DNA of 64,000 nucleotides from Loripinus fragilis (Eukaryota > Mollusca > Bivalvia > Lucinida > Lucinidae): the NCBI GenBank assembly GCA_964019695.1, contig OZ026517.1:72560665-72624664 (forward strand), given 5' to 3'. Positions 22,765 to 34,355 of the stretch are shown here, one piece after another. Positions within the stretch are counted from its first letter, which is position 1; each line of letters opens with the position of its first letter. The notes under the pieces were generated by a model. It was given only the letters and a program-made list of their open reading frames with translations. It was not told where the DNA came from and searched no databases. Made by a program: the position numbers and the translations under genes.

Positions 22765-24410
22765 CTGAGTCACAAGCATGTAGATGACCTTAACGTAAGG
22801 GTTTCAATGTCAAGATCAATCTAGGATCATTTGACCAATATTTTCAAAGCCCATATCCCCTATGTTACATATCAAGACAAAAGGTGATTGGTCCACGATT
22901 TTTTTACGCTGTTGTTTTCGCGTGTTATTTCTATATAATTATCCATAAATCCCTTGTTATTAATCCCAGCTATTAGCTCAAAATAATTTCTCTAAACCAT
23001 AGCCTTTAAAGTTCAGTTTCTTCAAAACAGCTTTACTACCAGAGTTCAGTACCTTCAAGCCAGAAGCCCCAGAGAAGCCCGCAAAACAAGCACCAGCACA
23101 GTGATTGCACCCCCTACTTGGTAATGTCCAATGGACCACAGTAATGTCCAATGGACCACAGAGCAGCCAGCCATGTTAAAAGGCATGAATCATTATCTAA
23201 AATAAAACTGCAGGAAGCAGAAACAAGTCTGCTAAAAAGAATAAATCCAACATATAATCTTAGAGACCTAGAAGGGATCTAGATAAGGGGGATTATGTTC
23301 TACAGATAAAACATACAAAATTGTATCGCTAACAATTACTAGCATTATATGGAAGACATTTTGGTCATATGACATGGACAATACATTCATATTTAGGTTG
23401 TCAAATCCAAAGCTTGCTCTATATGAAAATCTACAAGTTCAATTGCCCCTCTGATTTCTGATAAAAACGTGTTTGCAATCCAAAAGAGATACCTATGCTG
23501 AAAGGTCATTCATTGCCTTTGTGGTTACCAAAAGTCATTGTTACATTAGGTTAATCGGAGAAGAGTTTGAGAGTTTTTTTCCTATTTGGGCTTGGCTGCT
23601 ATTTTGTCATTCATAGTCTCCTCTTATAGACGATTTATAATGAATTTGGTTTTGATAGGCTTTGTGGGTACTGAGAAAAACTATATTTAAATATATTGAC
23701 GGCAGTCTCATATGAGTGACCTTAGCCAAAAGGTTAAATGGCAACCTTGACCTTATGTACTTATCTATAATCATTGTCTCATAACGACAATAAACCTGCA
23801 ATTTTTGGACAAAAAAGACCAAAGCACACCTTAGATCTTACCTAAAACTGATATCATACTTTTACTCAAACGCCAAGAATTCCAATGAAAAAAAAAATAA
23901 AATTATAACCTTACCCCAAACAGCGGTTTTCTTTGATCGGAGTTCCTCGACTGTGTGCGGAGTTCGCTTTTGCCGCCTACCCGCCCGTGTGGTGATTGTG
24001 GTTTTTCCATGTCATGCTCATTTGCTTTTTCTACCGATATGGAGACCTGTCCCTCTTGGTGAAGCTGAAAAATAGTGTTGACAAGATTCAAATCGTGGAC
24101 AACATTTCCCGCAAAGTATGCGAGTTTGCTACAATATAAATAAAATGTTCACGATTTCGAAGCGCTGGCATACGCAATATGGGCAGATTTTCTCACTTCG
24201 ACAGAATTATGCAATAATTATCCAGGTGCAACTTTGCCAATACTTTCAAGAATCAGTTGACAACACGTTCAAAAATGAATTGCTTAAAATACAAAGCATT
24301 TGGCTGTTGTTGTTTTTGTTTGTTTTTTTTTGCACTGTTAAATTTGCGGGAAATGTACAAAATATGTAGCCCGAACAAACTTGCACAGGTTTCATGGTGT
24401 GTAACTTTCA
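22765..24410. other. mostly unassigned sequence
   Basis: A perfect 20-bp tandem duplication, GTAATGTCCAATGGACCACA, lies at 23121-23160. A weak family-B-like fragment lies at 23985-24035. No gene supported. Confidence 0.4.
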
Positions 24411-24419
24411 CACCTTTAA

Positions 24420-24660
24420 CCCTTTTAAAGACCGGAAACCCTCTAACGGGTACTTTAGCAAACAGTGAAAGCCCAGATGAAATGCCGCTTTTCATCAGGG
24501 TCTGCACTCTTTCATGAGAGAAAATTGATCTTCAGAGAAAGAAATTCAATATTTTTGGGGGTGTGGTGGACCCCTAAATATATATAATGGACCATCCTGA
24601 TTTTAAAGTAACTATACTGTGTAGCTTTATGGACAATTCGGGTTAGTTTGGAATACTGAT
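24420..24660. mobile_element. CCCTTTT-ended MITE (family J), copy 2
   Basis: TTAA-CCCTTTTAAAGACCGG, then TTAGCAAACAGTGAAAGCCC, GATGAAATGCCGC and TTTTCATCAGGGTCTGCACT follow the same order as the 46.4-kb copy. Right end poorly defined. The overlapping ORFs are shadows. Confidence 0.55.
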
Positions 24661-25149
24661 TCAAGCACACAGAATTAAGTAAAAAAAATATATAAAAAAT
24701 AAAATATATATATCATACTAATATTGGTCATGATATTTCTCTTTATAGTCCATTCTTCGCTCTGTACATGTGCATACATTTCTTCAAAACCGCGCCGAAA
24801 TATACAATTGTACATGTATATCTATTGTTTTCCAATTGATTTATTTTGTATATAACGCCAAGCATTTAAATGTTATCTTTGTCATTAGGTATTTCTACAC
24901 CTATGATACATCTTTAACACTTAATTGAACCACAGTGCGAGAAAGAGGAAATGTTTATAAGCAAACACATTCTCCGCCTGCACAGGGTATTTGATGGTCG
25001 TCATTTGAGTCAACACATGAGATTTTGTTGTTGTTGTTTTAGCTTTTCGCATATGCGTAGGCTCGGCAACACTTTCGCTGCCCGCATACACAAAGTATGT
25101 ATGTATATGAAAATTCAGACCAAAATTTATACTTTAAATGCTCTATATA

Positions 25150-25870
25150 AACCTCTACATAAATAGTGTATTTTCATGATTTTGAACCTTTTACGTAAAT
25201 CAAAACAAAATACTTCGATCATCATGTACTGATTTAGTTTACACAGATCATATAACTATCTGCTAAGGTAATAAAATCAGTATTTATTGCCTTAAACCAA
25301 ACAACTAGGGACAGACAGCAATTAATCAGCATTTAACAGCTGGATTTCAATCGGTTACTATTTCATAGCATCACGTTACCTCTGGAAATTTTAGTGGTTC
25401 CATATATTGAAATACTGCAACTCATTTTAATATAGTATAATGAATAATTCTTTTTAATTACAAGTAATACATTAGTAGAATGTTAAGATTATCAGAAGGA
25501 AAAACATTGAATTTTCAATACCCAAAATGAAGAAATTTTGTTACAAAGTATGTCGTCTATGGTTATATTTTTTAAATCAGCCCATGTATCAAAATATAAT
25601 TATAAATACTCTGGCATGGTTTAAACATTACACTGAAAAGTACTGCAACATTGTGATTTTTAACCATAATCAAAGATTTATGATACTGCTCTGGGTGATA
25701 GTGTCTCCGTTAGACACGTCTGGAGCTCATCGATCTGAAAATGGCTAGATTTTGGGCACAAGTGAAAGTAAACAATTGCAGGTTAATTGAAGTATCAACC
25801 CATTTATGTCTAATGGATTTTCCCACCATTATCAATTGGACGAATCTATTTAGAAAATAACGGTTGTTAG
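25150..25870. repeat. ~720-bp dispersed repeat, copy 1
   Basis: Colinear, diverged match to 29830-30600: CATGATTTTGAACCTTTTAC, TTATTGCCTTAAACCAAACA, AGTGGTTCCATATATTGAAA, AGAATGTTAAGATTATCAGA, ACCCAAAATGAAGAAA, CATGTATCAAAATATAATTA, GGAGCTCATCGATCTG occur in the same order in both. No coding. Confidence 0.8.
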
Positions 25871-25915
25871 GTGGTATGTTTTAATTCCATTCAAATTTTG
25901 AAAGTACATTCTGTA

Positions 25916-25982
25916 GGAAACAGTGGAGCCCCTGGTCAGACGCCGCGTTTTGCGTCGTCTGATATGGGTTTGCACTGTTTGC
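25916..25982. repeat. 67-bp hairpin (family F)
   Basis: GGAAACAGTGGAGCCCCTGG and ATATGGGTTTGCACTGTTTGC around TCAGACGCCGCG / TGCGTCGTCTGA. The outer stem (ACAGTG / CACTGT) is shared with hairpins at 44894-44949 and 48919-48984. Confidence 0.7.
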
Positions 25983-26079
25983 CTTTGTCCAACAACAAAA
26001 AGGACACTATCGGCTTATGTGGGTTAATGAGGAATTATTCCTGTCATATCGTAAAGCACTATAATGAAAAAGGGTGAAT

Positions 26080-26452
26080 CCTGGGGGGGGGGGGGGGGGG
26101 GGGTACTCTTTTTTCTGCATACGAAGGCTCGGACCCAGCATCTACCATTCACCCCCAAAAAATATCAAGAATTTCAAGCACCCCAAAAAAAGAATATTTG
26201 AAATTTTAGCAACCCCAAAAAATATCCCACAATCTGTACATTGACCTAATGAAAAGACTCTACAATGCATAGAAATGACCCCTAAATATAGTTCATTTTT
26301 TGATGACCCCAAAAAAATATCCAAAAAAATCTTCAAACCCTAAAAAATATCAATTTTTCTGAAAACCCCAAAAAATATTAAAATTCAACATTTTGAACCC
26401 AAAAAATGACCCGAGCCTACGTATGTATGAAAATATTAGAGTACCCCCCTGG
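26080..26452. mobile_element. 373-bp TIR element with 8-bp target-site duplication
   Basis: GGGTGAAT flanks both sides (26072-26079 and 26453-26460). Termini CCTGGGGGG...GGTACTCT and the complement CCAGGGGGGTACTCT, followed by CGAAGGCTCGG facing CCGAGCCTACG. The interior is a loose tandem of ACCCCAAAAAATAT units. The 8-bp duplication and CAGGG-like end suggest a hAT-type element. Confidence 0.75.
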
Positions 26453-26460
26453 GGGTGAAT

Positions 26461-27425
26461 ATTATTTTTAAGTATACGAAAGACGATCAAAAAACTGCCA
26501 GGCCCAAAATCAACTCTTCCCTTCACCCCCTGAAATTTAAATAGTCGCTACCTAACGTTGAGTCCATTTTAATTTACCATAATTTGTGTGCCTGCTGTGG
26601 GCAGAAGGCTCTTTTTGCCTGACATGTTTCATCTCTTATCAGATAATAAACCAGTATTCCATTACTTGAACAAATACATTATATTGAAAGAGTCCAAAAT
26701 ATATGCTCATTGCTGTACAAGAATTTCAAATCAAACCTTTGATATGTCAGTTAAGCAGTTTATTACATCGAACTTGCTTATATTCTTTAGTATTTAAAAG
26801 GTAATGTTCCTATATTGCCTAGGAAAGAAATAATCAAATAGAGGTCTGCATAAAAAACAGTTATTTTGGAAAACAAATGTGCAATGGCCTATAACAGGTA
26901 TCCACATGCAAGATCGGTCCCTTTTGATGAAACTTGGCATACACCCATACTGATTAGTTTCTTATTTTCGAAAGAAAATCATTTGACAGCTCCATTTGAA
27001 TTTTACCAGCTTTAAAGTGGACATTTTTGAGCTAAAATGATGCTTATTTAAGGCCGGGACCATTCCAAACCGTACAGTCCCATGGAAGGGAAACCATGCA
27101 AATCAATGATGAGTTTTGAACATAAAACTTGATACTGTGTCACCATTCTATTGACCCCAATGATTCAAATACAAATACTCATGTCCATCAAACTGGAACT
27201 TATGCCTACAAGAACACACGTGCCACTAAACTCTAAATTGGACTCGAATGACTCAGCACTACTGAAACAGGACGGTCCGTTGTAGACAAACACCACCGCC
27301 AAAGCCAACATTTTCAATCACCGATTTCAGTCAGCATGCGCAAAACACCACTAAGTCCGCTCTCACGCATGGCAGTACATGCATATGACTTCGTGGATAG
27401 CATCCCAAATACCCGATGATACCCT
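26461..27425. other. unassigned sequence upstream of the reverse-transcriptase pseudogene
   Basis: No motif recognised. The 5' part of the non-LTR element may lie at about 27200-27425, but its coding similarity is not readable. Confidence 0.35.
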
Positions 27426-27674
27426 TAGTTATCTTCCCCGGATGCCAGATATCCCTAGCCTAATCGGAGTATTAAAATTGTTGAAGGACCTCAGTCCCCG
27501 CAAGGCCGCAAAATCCGACCATCTGAAACTACTTGTCCTTCTAAGACTATGTGACGTTATTGTTCCAATATTATAGGTCATATTCCACAAGCCCTTGGTA
27601 GTGACAGGGTACCCAAAAACTAGAAAAATGCTTAAGTCTGTCCACTTTTCATGAGAGAATGCGAACTGAACATT

Positions 27675-27980
27675 TTTGTGTTTTAACAGCAACAGAATTT
27701 AGGGCGACGATTTTGTACCAGTAAATGCGTTTAAGTCCCTGGTGGATCGGTCTGAGCTCTGTTCTGTTGGTGTTGATTTATTGTTATTGTTGCGCCCATT
27801 GTTTGTGTGGCGTATTGGTGTCTAGTGTCCTTTCTAGTTTTGCAATAATCTTGATTGGGAAGAGAGTACTGTTTGCTTTACTTTAATTGTTTTCCCGGTG
27901 CCACGGTGCAGTGGGTTGGCCAGTAGTGTGTGATTGTGGTATTTCCTGATCATACTCACTAGCTTATTTTTATTTTGTTT
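27675..27980 (+). mobile_element. family-B insertion inside a reverse-transcriptase pseudogene
   Basis: Contains TTTCTAGTTTTGCAATAATC, GGGAAGAGAGTACTG and ATTTCCTGATCATACTCAC. Reverse-transcriptase coding similarity stops before it and resumes just after it with codons for NYR, so it interrupts the frame in mid-domain. Left boundary approximate. Confidence 0.65.
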
Positions 27981-28781
27981 TGTTTTTTCGCATCTAATTA
28001 CAGGCATATGACACTGACTAGCATCTTGAGCAGCATGCTAGAGTATATATTCTCATGACAAATGTGCTTTCTCGCATAGCCCAGTACAACATACTGTATG
28101 ATTTGCAGCATGGTTTTAGGCGCAAATTTTCTTGTAAGACACAGCTTGTGAGTATCATAGAAAGTATCAGAAAGAACTCTAAATAAGCAGGTAGCCACAC
28201 TGACCTTGACTTGCTTGATTTCTCAAAAGCCTTTTGCAAGGAACTCCTGCTAAAATTACATAGGTTCCAGCTTAAATTAGATAAAGACATTCCTCTCCGG
28301 TCGAACCTGTTGTTCTTGAAAATGATAACCCTCCAACAATGTTTCGTCCTGGGCCCAATACTGTTCTTGATTAGCACAAACGACATATCAGACAGAACCA
28401 GATCAAAGTTATGGATGTTCGCTGATGACACGGTCATATAGTTGGCAGTTGCTGAAAGATTGCAGCAGGATCTTGATCACACTGCAAATTGACATGGTGT
28501 TCAATTCAAATAATTGTGTTGCCACACACGTGACACGAGCTATTTATCTAGAAACCCAGTCCATAGGGAATATCTGATGCATGGTCAGATTCTCGAATCA
28601 GTTGGAAGCTCCAAGTATTTTGGCGTGAAATTAGCGACGACCAGTCATTTAATAATCACATCCATTGCCAGTCCCAGGGGCCACAACACCCAAGACACTG
28701 GTGAGATCCTTAATAGAATATGCCTCCTTGGTTTGGAAGCAATATTAATAAAATTGAAATGATCCATCGTATGGCTGCTAT

Positions 28782-29091
28782 GAGGGTCTGGATGGGGTAT
28801 AATGATAAGTGAATAATGGCCTCTTTTTATAACGAATAGTGAATAAAAAGCCAAAAAATAACAAATAGTGAATAATGAGAGCCTAAAATATAATGAATAA
28901 TCCTATTTTTTTTAATGAATTGAAGAAAAAATTTAATGAATAGTGAATAATCAGATTTCTTTGCCACCTTTCTTACTTTAATGAATAATTGGTCTTATTT
29001 TAATGAATAACCCAAAATTTTAATGAGATGAATAATGGGCTAATTTTTAATGAATATTGAATACCAGACCCCCCCCCCCATCCAGACCCTC
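28782..29091. mobile_element. 310-bp GAGGGTCTGGATGG element (family K), copy 1
   Basis: Starts GAGGGTCTGGATGG and ends CCATCCAGACCCTC, flanked by TGCTAT (28776-28781 and 29092-29097). The interior is a degenerate tandem of TAATGAATAGTGAATAAT units with a C-run near the right end. It is inserted in the reverse-transcriptase pseudogene. Confidence 0.85.
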
Positions 29092-29130
29092 TGCTATGAG
29101 CAAACTTGACAAGTACTCCGAAAGACAGGT

Positions 29131-29829
29131 GTTAATATAGATAACAAGGTTAGCGTCTTTTGATATACCAGGCAAGGTTTCAAGATCGCTTGTTAAATGT
29201 CGAGGCGTGGGGTCTTACCAGTGTCTTGTGACCCCTGGAACTGGCTTGCTGATGTACATTTGGGTTCTATTAAACAGTTTACCCATTGGTTCGTTCTTCA
29301 CAATGTCGATTTTGGCCAAATAACTGTTATTGAATTTCGCGTCGATCCAACGTCATCATTCAAAACTCACAACGTAATGTTGACCTGATTAAGACACCTG
29401 TCGTTATTTTACGCAACGTTTACCAGGTCAACGTTCAACAATGCAGTTAATGTGATAAATGTTAAAATACCTCGTGCTGGCGTTAGAACTGAGAAATGAT
29501 TCGCCGTAAAATCGTTGGATTTGTAGCCATTTTGAGCATCCAAACCCGATTTCCCAGCCTTAAGAATTCACGCTCATTGGAGTATCGACAGATCCACACG
29601 AGCGTAGACTGTTATAAATATGTGTTCTAGCCCCTCGAAATCGTGCAATGGAATCTGTTGCCGCCCAAATCGCAAAGCTGTCCACTTTCGGACCCTTTAA
29701 AAGGGTAGTATGCATGATCAGCAACCCAATGTCATAAATGCCAGCATGCTGTTTTTATCTTTTGATTCCCGCTGTCAGAATGTGTTGTTTCTTAATCCTA
29801 TGCCATCATCTTTATTTCACCCTCACTTA
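29131..29829. other. unassigned sequence
   Basis: TTCTTCACAATGTCG and AATTTCGCGTCGATCC stand out as GC-balanced. No protein or repeat recognised. Confidence 0.35.
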
Positions 29830-30600
29830 TACATCTTAAAGTGTATGCTCATGGTTTTGAACATTTTACTTAAATCAAAAATGAATATTTCATAATGTAC
29901 TTATATATTCTTCATAGATCATCCCCTCATCTGTCAAGTTAATTATGGCAGTGTTCATTGCCTTAATCTAAACATCTGGGGGCTGCCATATTACAGTAAT
30001 GGACATTAAAAGATGGACATTAACCTCTATTTCAGGTCAGCTAAATGACTCATGGAATCACCTTGCTAGTGGTTCCATACATTGCTTCATTTCAATATTG
30101 GATAATTGATATTCTGTTTTAATAACAATTATCAGTCAGATTAATGCAAATTAGAATGTTACGACTATCAAAAGAAAAGTATTTTGTTTTTCAATAAGTT
30201 TGAGTTGATTTTGCTATGTCTTAATGTACCCAAAATGAAGAAAGTAATTACAAAATATGTCGTCTGCTATAGTAATAATTAGTGCTTTAAGAGTTGAATT
30301 TTAGAAATAATTATCAAACCTTGGCCCATGCATCAAAATATAGTCATCAATGTACACACTGCTTAAAATATTACTTCGAACATTGTCAATTTTTGCCATT
30401 ATCAAGGATTTAAGACTTTGGTCTGGCAGTGTGTGAGCAGGTCATAGTGATTCCAGTCCACTTGTTAGGAGCTCATTGACCTGCTAATGACCAGACTACC
30501 AGTGCCGACTGAAAGTAATTAATTACAGGCTTATTGAAGGGATTTCACACACATTAAATGAATGATTATTCCTACCATACTGTAAGCTCTATAATAAATG
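29830..30600. repeat. ~770-bp dispersed repeat, copy 2
   Basis: Partner of 25150-25870 in the same orientation (CATGGTTTTGAACATTTTAC, CATTGCCTTAATCTAAACAT, AGTGGTTCCATACATTGC, ACCCAAAATGAAGAAAG, GGAGCTCATTGACCTGC). Contains a small extra hairpin, GAGCAGGTCATAGTG / CTAATGACCAG. Confidence 0.8.
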
Positions 30601-31786
30601 CATTTCGAAAAAAGTGTGAATTTTCCCTTTAAGGAAACTTTATAAAAATAACTCTTCTACTAACACCGCACTGACGCACACCTGCACATTATCCTACGAG
30701 GGGTTGATAGATATACAAATGTATTTACCATTGTACCCTATGGAGAAAATAATAGTGGTCTGACTCTGGACACTGCGATAAGATAGAATCATACCCTACA
30801 TCTGGAGTTATGATCTTGTGATTGTCTAAAGTAGGCTAGTGGTGTGTCTAAATTAGGCAGTTCTAAGTCATAACACAACAACAACAACGCCTCATTGATG
30901 GTGCGCCGAAAAAATTACCGGCGGATTCTCTCACGCCAGGTAAGTGTAAAAGCCGGAACCAATGGTCGGAGTCCAGTACCAAATTTTATTGTTGCACTTG
31001 TAAATTATATGCTCTTTATTGGACTTCCTTAAAATGCGGGACACATATCGCCATAAATATTTAATGTGGTATTGACGATGACAAGACACTTTAAATGTAT
31101 GGCTACACAAACTTCAAAAATCCCATTGTTTATATTGTGTCATCTGCATAATATGTCACAGTAGGTGAAATGCAATCTTTATTGTGATTGAGTTTTAATT
31201 TTATAAAGAAATCTGCCCAGGTCCGAACGGGCTAGACGGCCCGCTCACCTGAGAATGGCTTGTTAAAAACATGTAGATCTACTAGGTCAAGAAAAAAAAT
31301 CTTGCCTAACACCCAGCTACAATGTATGAATATAGTGCTTAAGGGCGTCAAACCCCATGACTCTAGGATACAACAGGGTCTTTCTACAATGTATAGATAC
31401 AAGATACTGGATACAAGAGCTTGAGATACGAAAAGATGGGCATTCATATATTGACCAAGTAAAAAGGGGGCTTTTTATATATACTTTGGTCAAAATTTGG
31501 TGTTTTTTTTATATATTTGGCAGAGATGAAATAGGGGGCTATTCGGGCCACACATCCTTTCTTTCTTTCTTTCTTTCTTTCTTTCTAAGAATACTCTGTC
31601 GACCAGAATCTGATCATTATCAGAGGTGAGTGAATTTTGAATTTAGGCCGGAAACAAAAACCCTTTTTGCTGAGTTATTTAAATGAGTGCCCTGAACTCC
31701 TCTGTGGTCTCAGCTGCGACCACAGTTGGAGCCAAACTATTCCAATGGGGAATAGTCCTTGGGAAAAAGAATACTTCAGTGTATCA
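30601..31786. other. unassigned sequence
   Basis: Contains the TTTC microsatellite and a small hairpin (GTGGTCTCAGCTGCGACCAC, 31704-31723). ORFs of 71-90 aa not recognised. Confidence 0.4.
31557..31586 (+). repeat. (TTTC)n microsatellite
   Basis: Seven uninterrupted TTTC units. Confidence 0.9.
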
Positions 31787-31882
31787 CTATAGCTGATTTC
31801 ACAGGCCTTCCGTACTTTTCCGGAATTCTTTCAGGACTCAAGTCACATGGACTTGTATTACATGACTACATCAGCCAATCAA
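31787..31882 (+). repeat. dispersed ~95-bp repeat, copy 1
   Basis: TATAGCTGATTTCACAGGCC, TTCCGTACTTTTCCGGAATT, GACTCAAGTCACATGGACTT match the reverse complement of 56451-56546 with few changes. Confidence 0.75.
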
Positions 31883-32213
31883 CATAACTCCCGTTACCAC
31901 GAGGCCGAGTAGCCATGTGCTCGAGGTGTGCATCAAAATACAAAAGTAAAATCTGTTTTGTGAGCAAATAGGCTTGTATAAATTGTATGCGAAGTGAAGA
32001 TTAGTTGTAAGGGGCACTTGGCGCCGTTTTGTACTTTTTTTTCTTACCTGGAAAACCAATTTTAATGATTTTTCAAACAGCGCTGTTGTGTTTACAATCC
32101 GAGGTCAGTTATGTAAATTCGCACCTTTTCACTTGTCGACATTGGGTAGCTGCATGCTTATTTAAATATACGTCACGTTGTTGGGGAGTTTTTTTGATTG
32201 GCCAGATATTTTT

Positions 32214-33340
32214 CTATTCGGAAGGGCTCGGAGCTAAACGGAATGTGTCGGGAAAACTAGGTATGAAATTAGCTATAAGTCTGGGGCCTGCTATACTGTG
32301 AGTTGTGTGATGCCTTGGTGGATCTTGTTCTCTGAGACAGGGCCAAGTACTTGTCATTATCAATAGACATAATCCCACAATGAGTCTTATGGAAGAAAAG
32401 CAGAGACGACTGATCCCCCGGGCATCCAGAGTTGACCATTGTAGCTCATCGAGCATCTCGCCAACACTACTAGTGTTGCACGACCTCCTGCAGGTCAAGC
32501 GGGCTGCCGTCCTCTATACCTTCTCCACTTGTTGAATCTGAGTTTTACAATATGGACTCCAAATGGGTGCTGCATATTCAAGTTTAGGGCGTACCAAAGT
32601 TATGTATGCAACCTCCTTCGTACTCCTAGGTGCGAAAGACAAGTTCCTTCGAAGGAAACCTAAAGTCTTAGTTGCTTTGGACGAAATATCAGAGATATGT
32701 TGACCCCAATCCATGATCTCTGTGATTGTTATACCAAGATATTTCGCGGACTGAACGTTTTCCAAAGTTTTGTTTATGCAGAGTGTAGTGATGAATTCTT
32801 TGTTTGTGTGAGTAATGCCGAGTCACTCTCATAGAGAGGCTGATTGGCAACATTGAACTTCATTTGCCAATCAGCCTCCCAGAGCCAAAGACTGTCAAGA
32901 TCTTCCTGCAAAATGAGACAGTCTTGCAATGAATGAATGTTCATATACAGGACACAATATTCTGCGAACAGGCGAACTGAAGACTTGATATTAACCGGTA
33001 AATCATTTATGAAAATTAAAAAAGGATCAGTCCTAAGACCGACCCCTGGGGTACACCGGGTAAAACAGGGGCTGGATCTGAGGCTTGACCATCTAAAACT
33101 ACTTGTTGACTGCGCCCAGAGAGACATGAGTTGATCCATTTATGGGTGGACCCTCGTATCCCATAGTAATCGAGTTTATGTAATAGCCTCCTGTGTGGGA
33201 CCTTGCCGAAGGCCTTTGGGAAATCCATGATGATCAAATCTGTCTGCTTGTGCCCCCTATTCATCGCACCATCCAGGTTGCTGATCTGTACTATACCACA
33301 TATAGGAGTGGGGCCTGGGGTTGTGATAGAACCCATGTTA
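32214..33340 (-). pseudogene. non-LTR reverse transcriptase pseudogene
   Basis: On the minus strand, 33336-33040 codes IIMDFPKAFGKVPHRRLLH, GIRGSTHKWI and GVPQGSVLG. After a frameshift near 33045, 33040-32780 codes FLIFINDLPVNIKSSVRLF and then AEYC, where FADD is expected, so two catalytic-box residues are altered. After another frameshift, 32765-32514 codes SAKYLGITITEIMDWG and LRPKLEYA-type sequence, then an in-frame TAG. Similarity continues to about 32380 as SSVGEMLDELQW. This is a Jockey/CR1-like element, unrelated in detail to the copy at 27.4 kb. The ORFs on the + strand here are shadows. Confidence 0.85.
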
Positions 33341-33375
33341 GAATTATTGCAAATAAAAGTTTGCTGTTGTTGTTT

Positions 33376-33530
33376 ACACTTCTTAATTCATACTTCACAG
33401 TTCATAGTTCATACTTCACAGCTCACACTTCGTACTTCATACTTCATACTTCACAGTCTACAGTTCAGTGTTCACACTTCATACTTCACAGTCCATTTTT
33501 GTACAACATACTTCACAGTTTATAGTTCAC
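33376..33530 (+). repeat. TTCATACTTCACAGT minisatellite
   Basis: Units of CTTCACAGTTCATA / CATACTTCA, 8-16 bp, irregular. Reverse complement of the array at 35935-36350. Confidence 0.8.
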
Positions 33531-33650
33531 AATTCCCAATATTTTAACACATGACTCTGACATATTACTGAATAAAATAGTGTGTGTTGTTTTAAGGGTC
33601 TGCAAACAAATGTTGGCGGAGCTCTATTGTTTTAGGCTTGTCTGTCGGAC

Positions 33651-33690
33651 TGTCTCTCCATCTGTCTGTCTGTCTGTCCGTCCGTCTGTT
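33651..33690 (+). repeat. CTGTCTGTC microsatellite
   Basis: TCTGTCTGTCTGTCTGTCCG repeats upstream of the 155-bp tandem array. Confidence 0.8.
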
Positions 33691-34355
33691 GTCATGGTAA
33701 CTCTTACTTAGTCGTTTTTAATCAGATTTCTTCCAATTATATGGATTGTTTTAATCAGACTCTCGTTCAAGTTCGAATACGTGTTATGTTCGACGAACGA
33801 TAACCACGGTGGCTGACAAAATGGCTGGCGCCTACCAGTGTCTGGTGTCGTGGTCACTTTAACTAAATCATTTTGTTACCGGATTTCTTCCAAATTTCAT
33901 ATATGGATTGCTTCCATTATACCTCGTTCTTGTTCGAATATGGGTGTTGTCAGACGAACGACAACCAAGATGGCTGACAAAATGGCCGCCGCCTATCAGT
34001 GTCTGTTGCCGTGGTCAATTTAACTTAGTCGTTTTAAATTGGGTTTCTTCCAAATTTCATATCTGGATTGCTTCCATCAAACTCTCAATCAAGTTCGAAT
34101 CAAGTTCGAATACGGGTTTTATACGACGAATGATGACCAAGACGGTCGACAAAATGGCCACCGCCTATTAAACTCTGCCTTAGTCATTTATTACCCGATT
34201 ACTTCAACATTTCATATATGGATTAGTTTTATCAAACTCTCGCCCAGGTTCGAATGGGCTTTGTCCGATAACCAAGATGTCCGCCAAAATGGCCGCCACC
34301 TGTCATTTTGCACTTGTGGACACTCTAACGTAGTCATTTATCATCCGATTTCTTT

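Larger units (their letters stand above)
27430..29130 (+). pseudogene. non-LTR reverse transcriptase pseudogene, twice interrupted
   Basis: In order: 27450-27640 codes IGVLKLLKDLSPRKAAKSDH and VIFHKPL. After the family-B insertion, 27985-28170 codes NYR..LTSIL, ILYDLQHGFRRKFSCKTQL. 28200-28440 codes LDLLDFSKAF, FVLGPILFLI and MFADDTVI, and 28560-28780 codes GSSKYFGVKL. These are the linker, fingers, palm and post-palm blocks of a Jockey/CR1-type RT. The FADD catalytic box is still readable, but several stops and frameshifts and two insertions (27675-27980, 28782-29091) make it dead. The endonuclease and 3' end are not seen. The ORFs on the opposite strand are shadows. Confidence 0.85.

Noticed and set aside
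28018..28437. 139-aa ORF on the - strand
   Set aside because: Antisense shadow of the + strand reverse-transcriptase pseudogene, whose protein motifs are readable.
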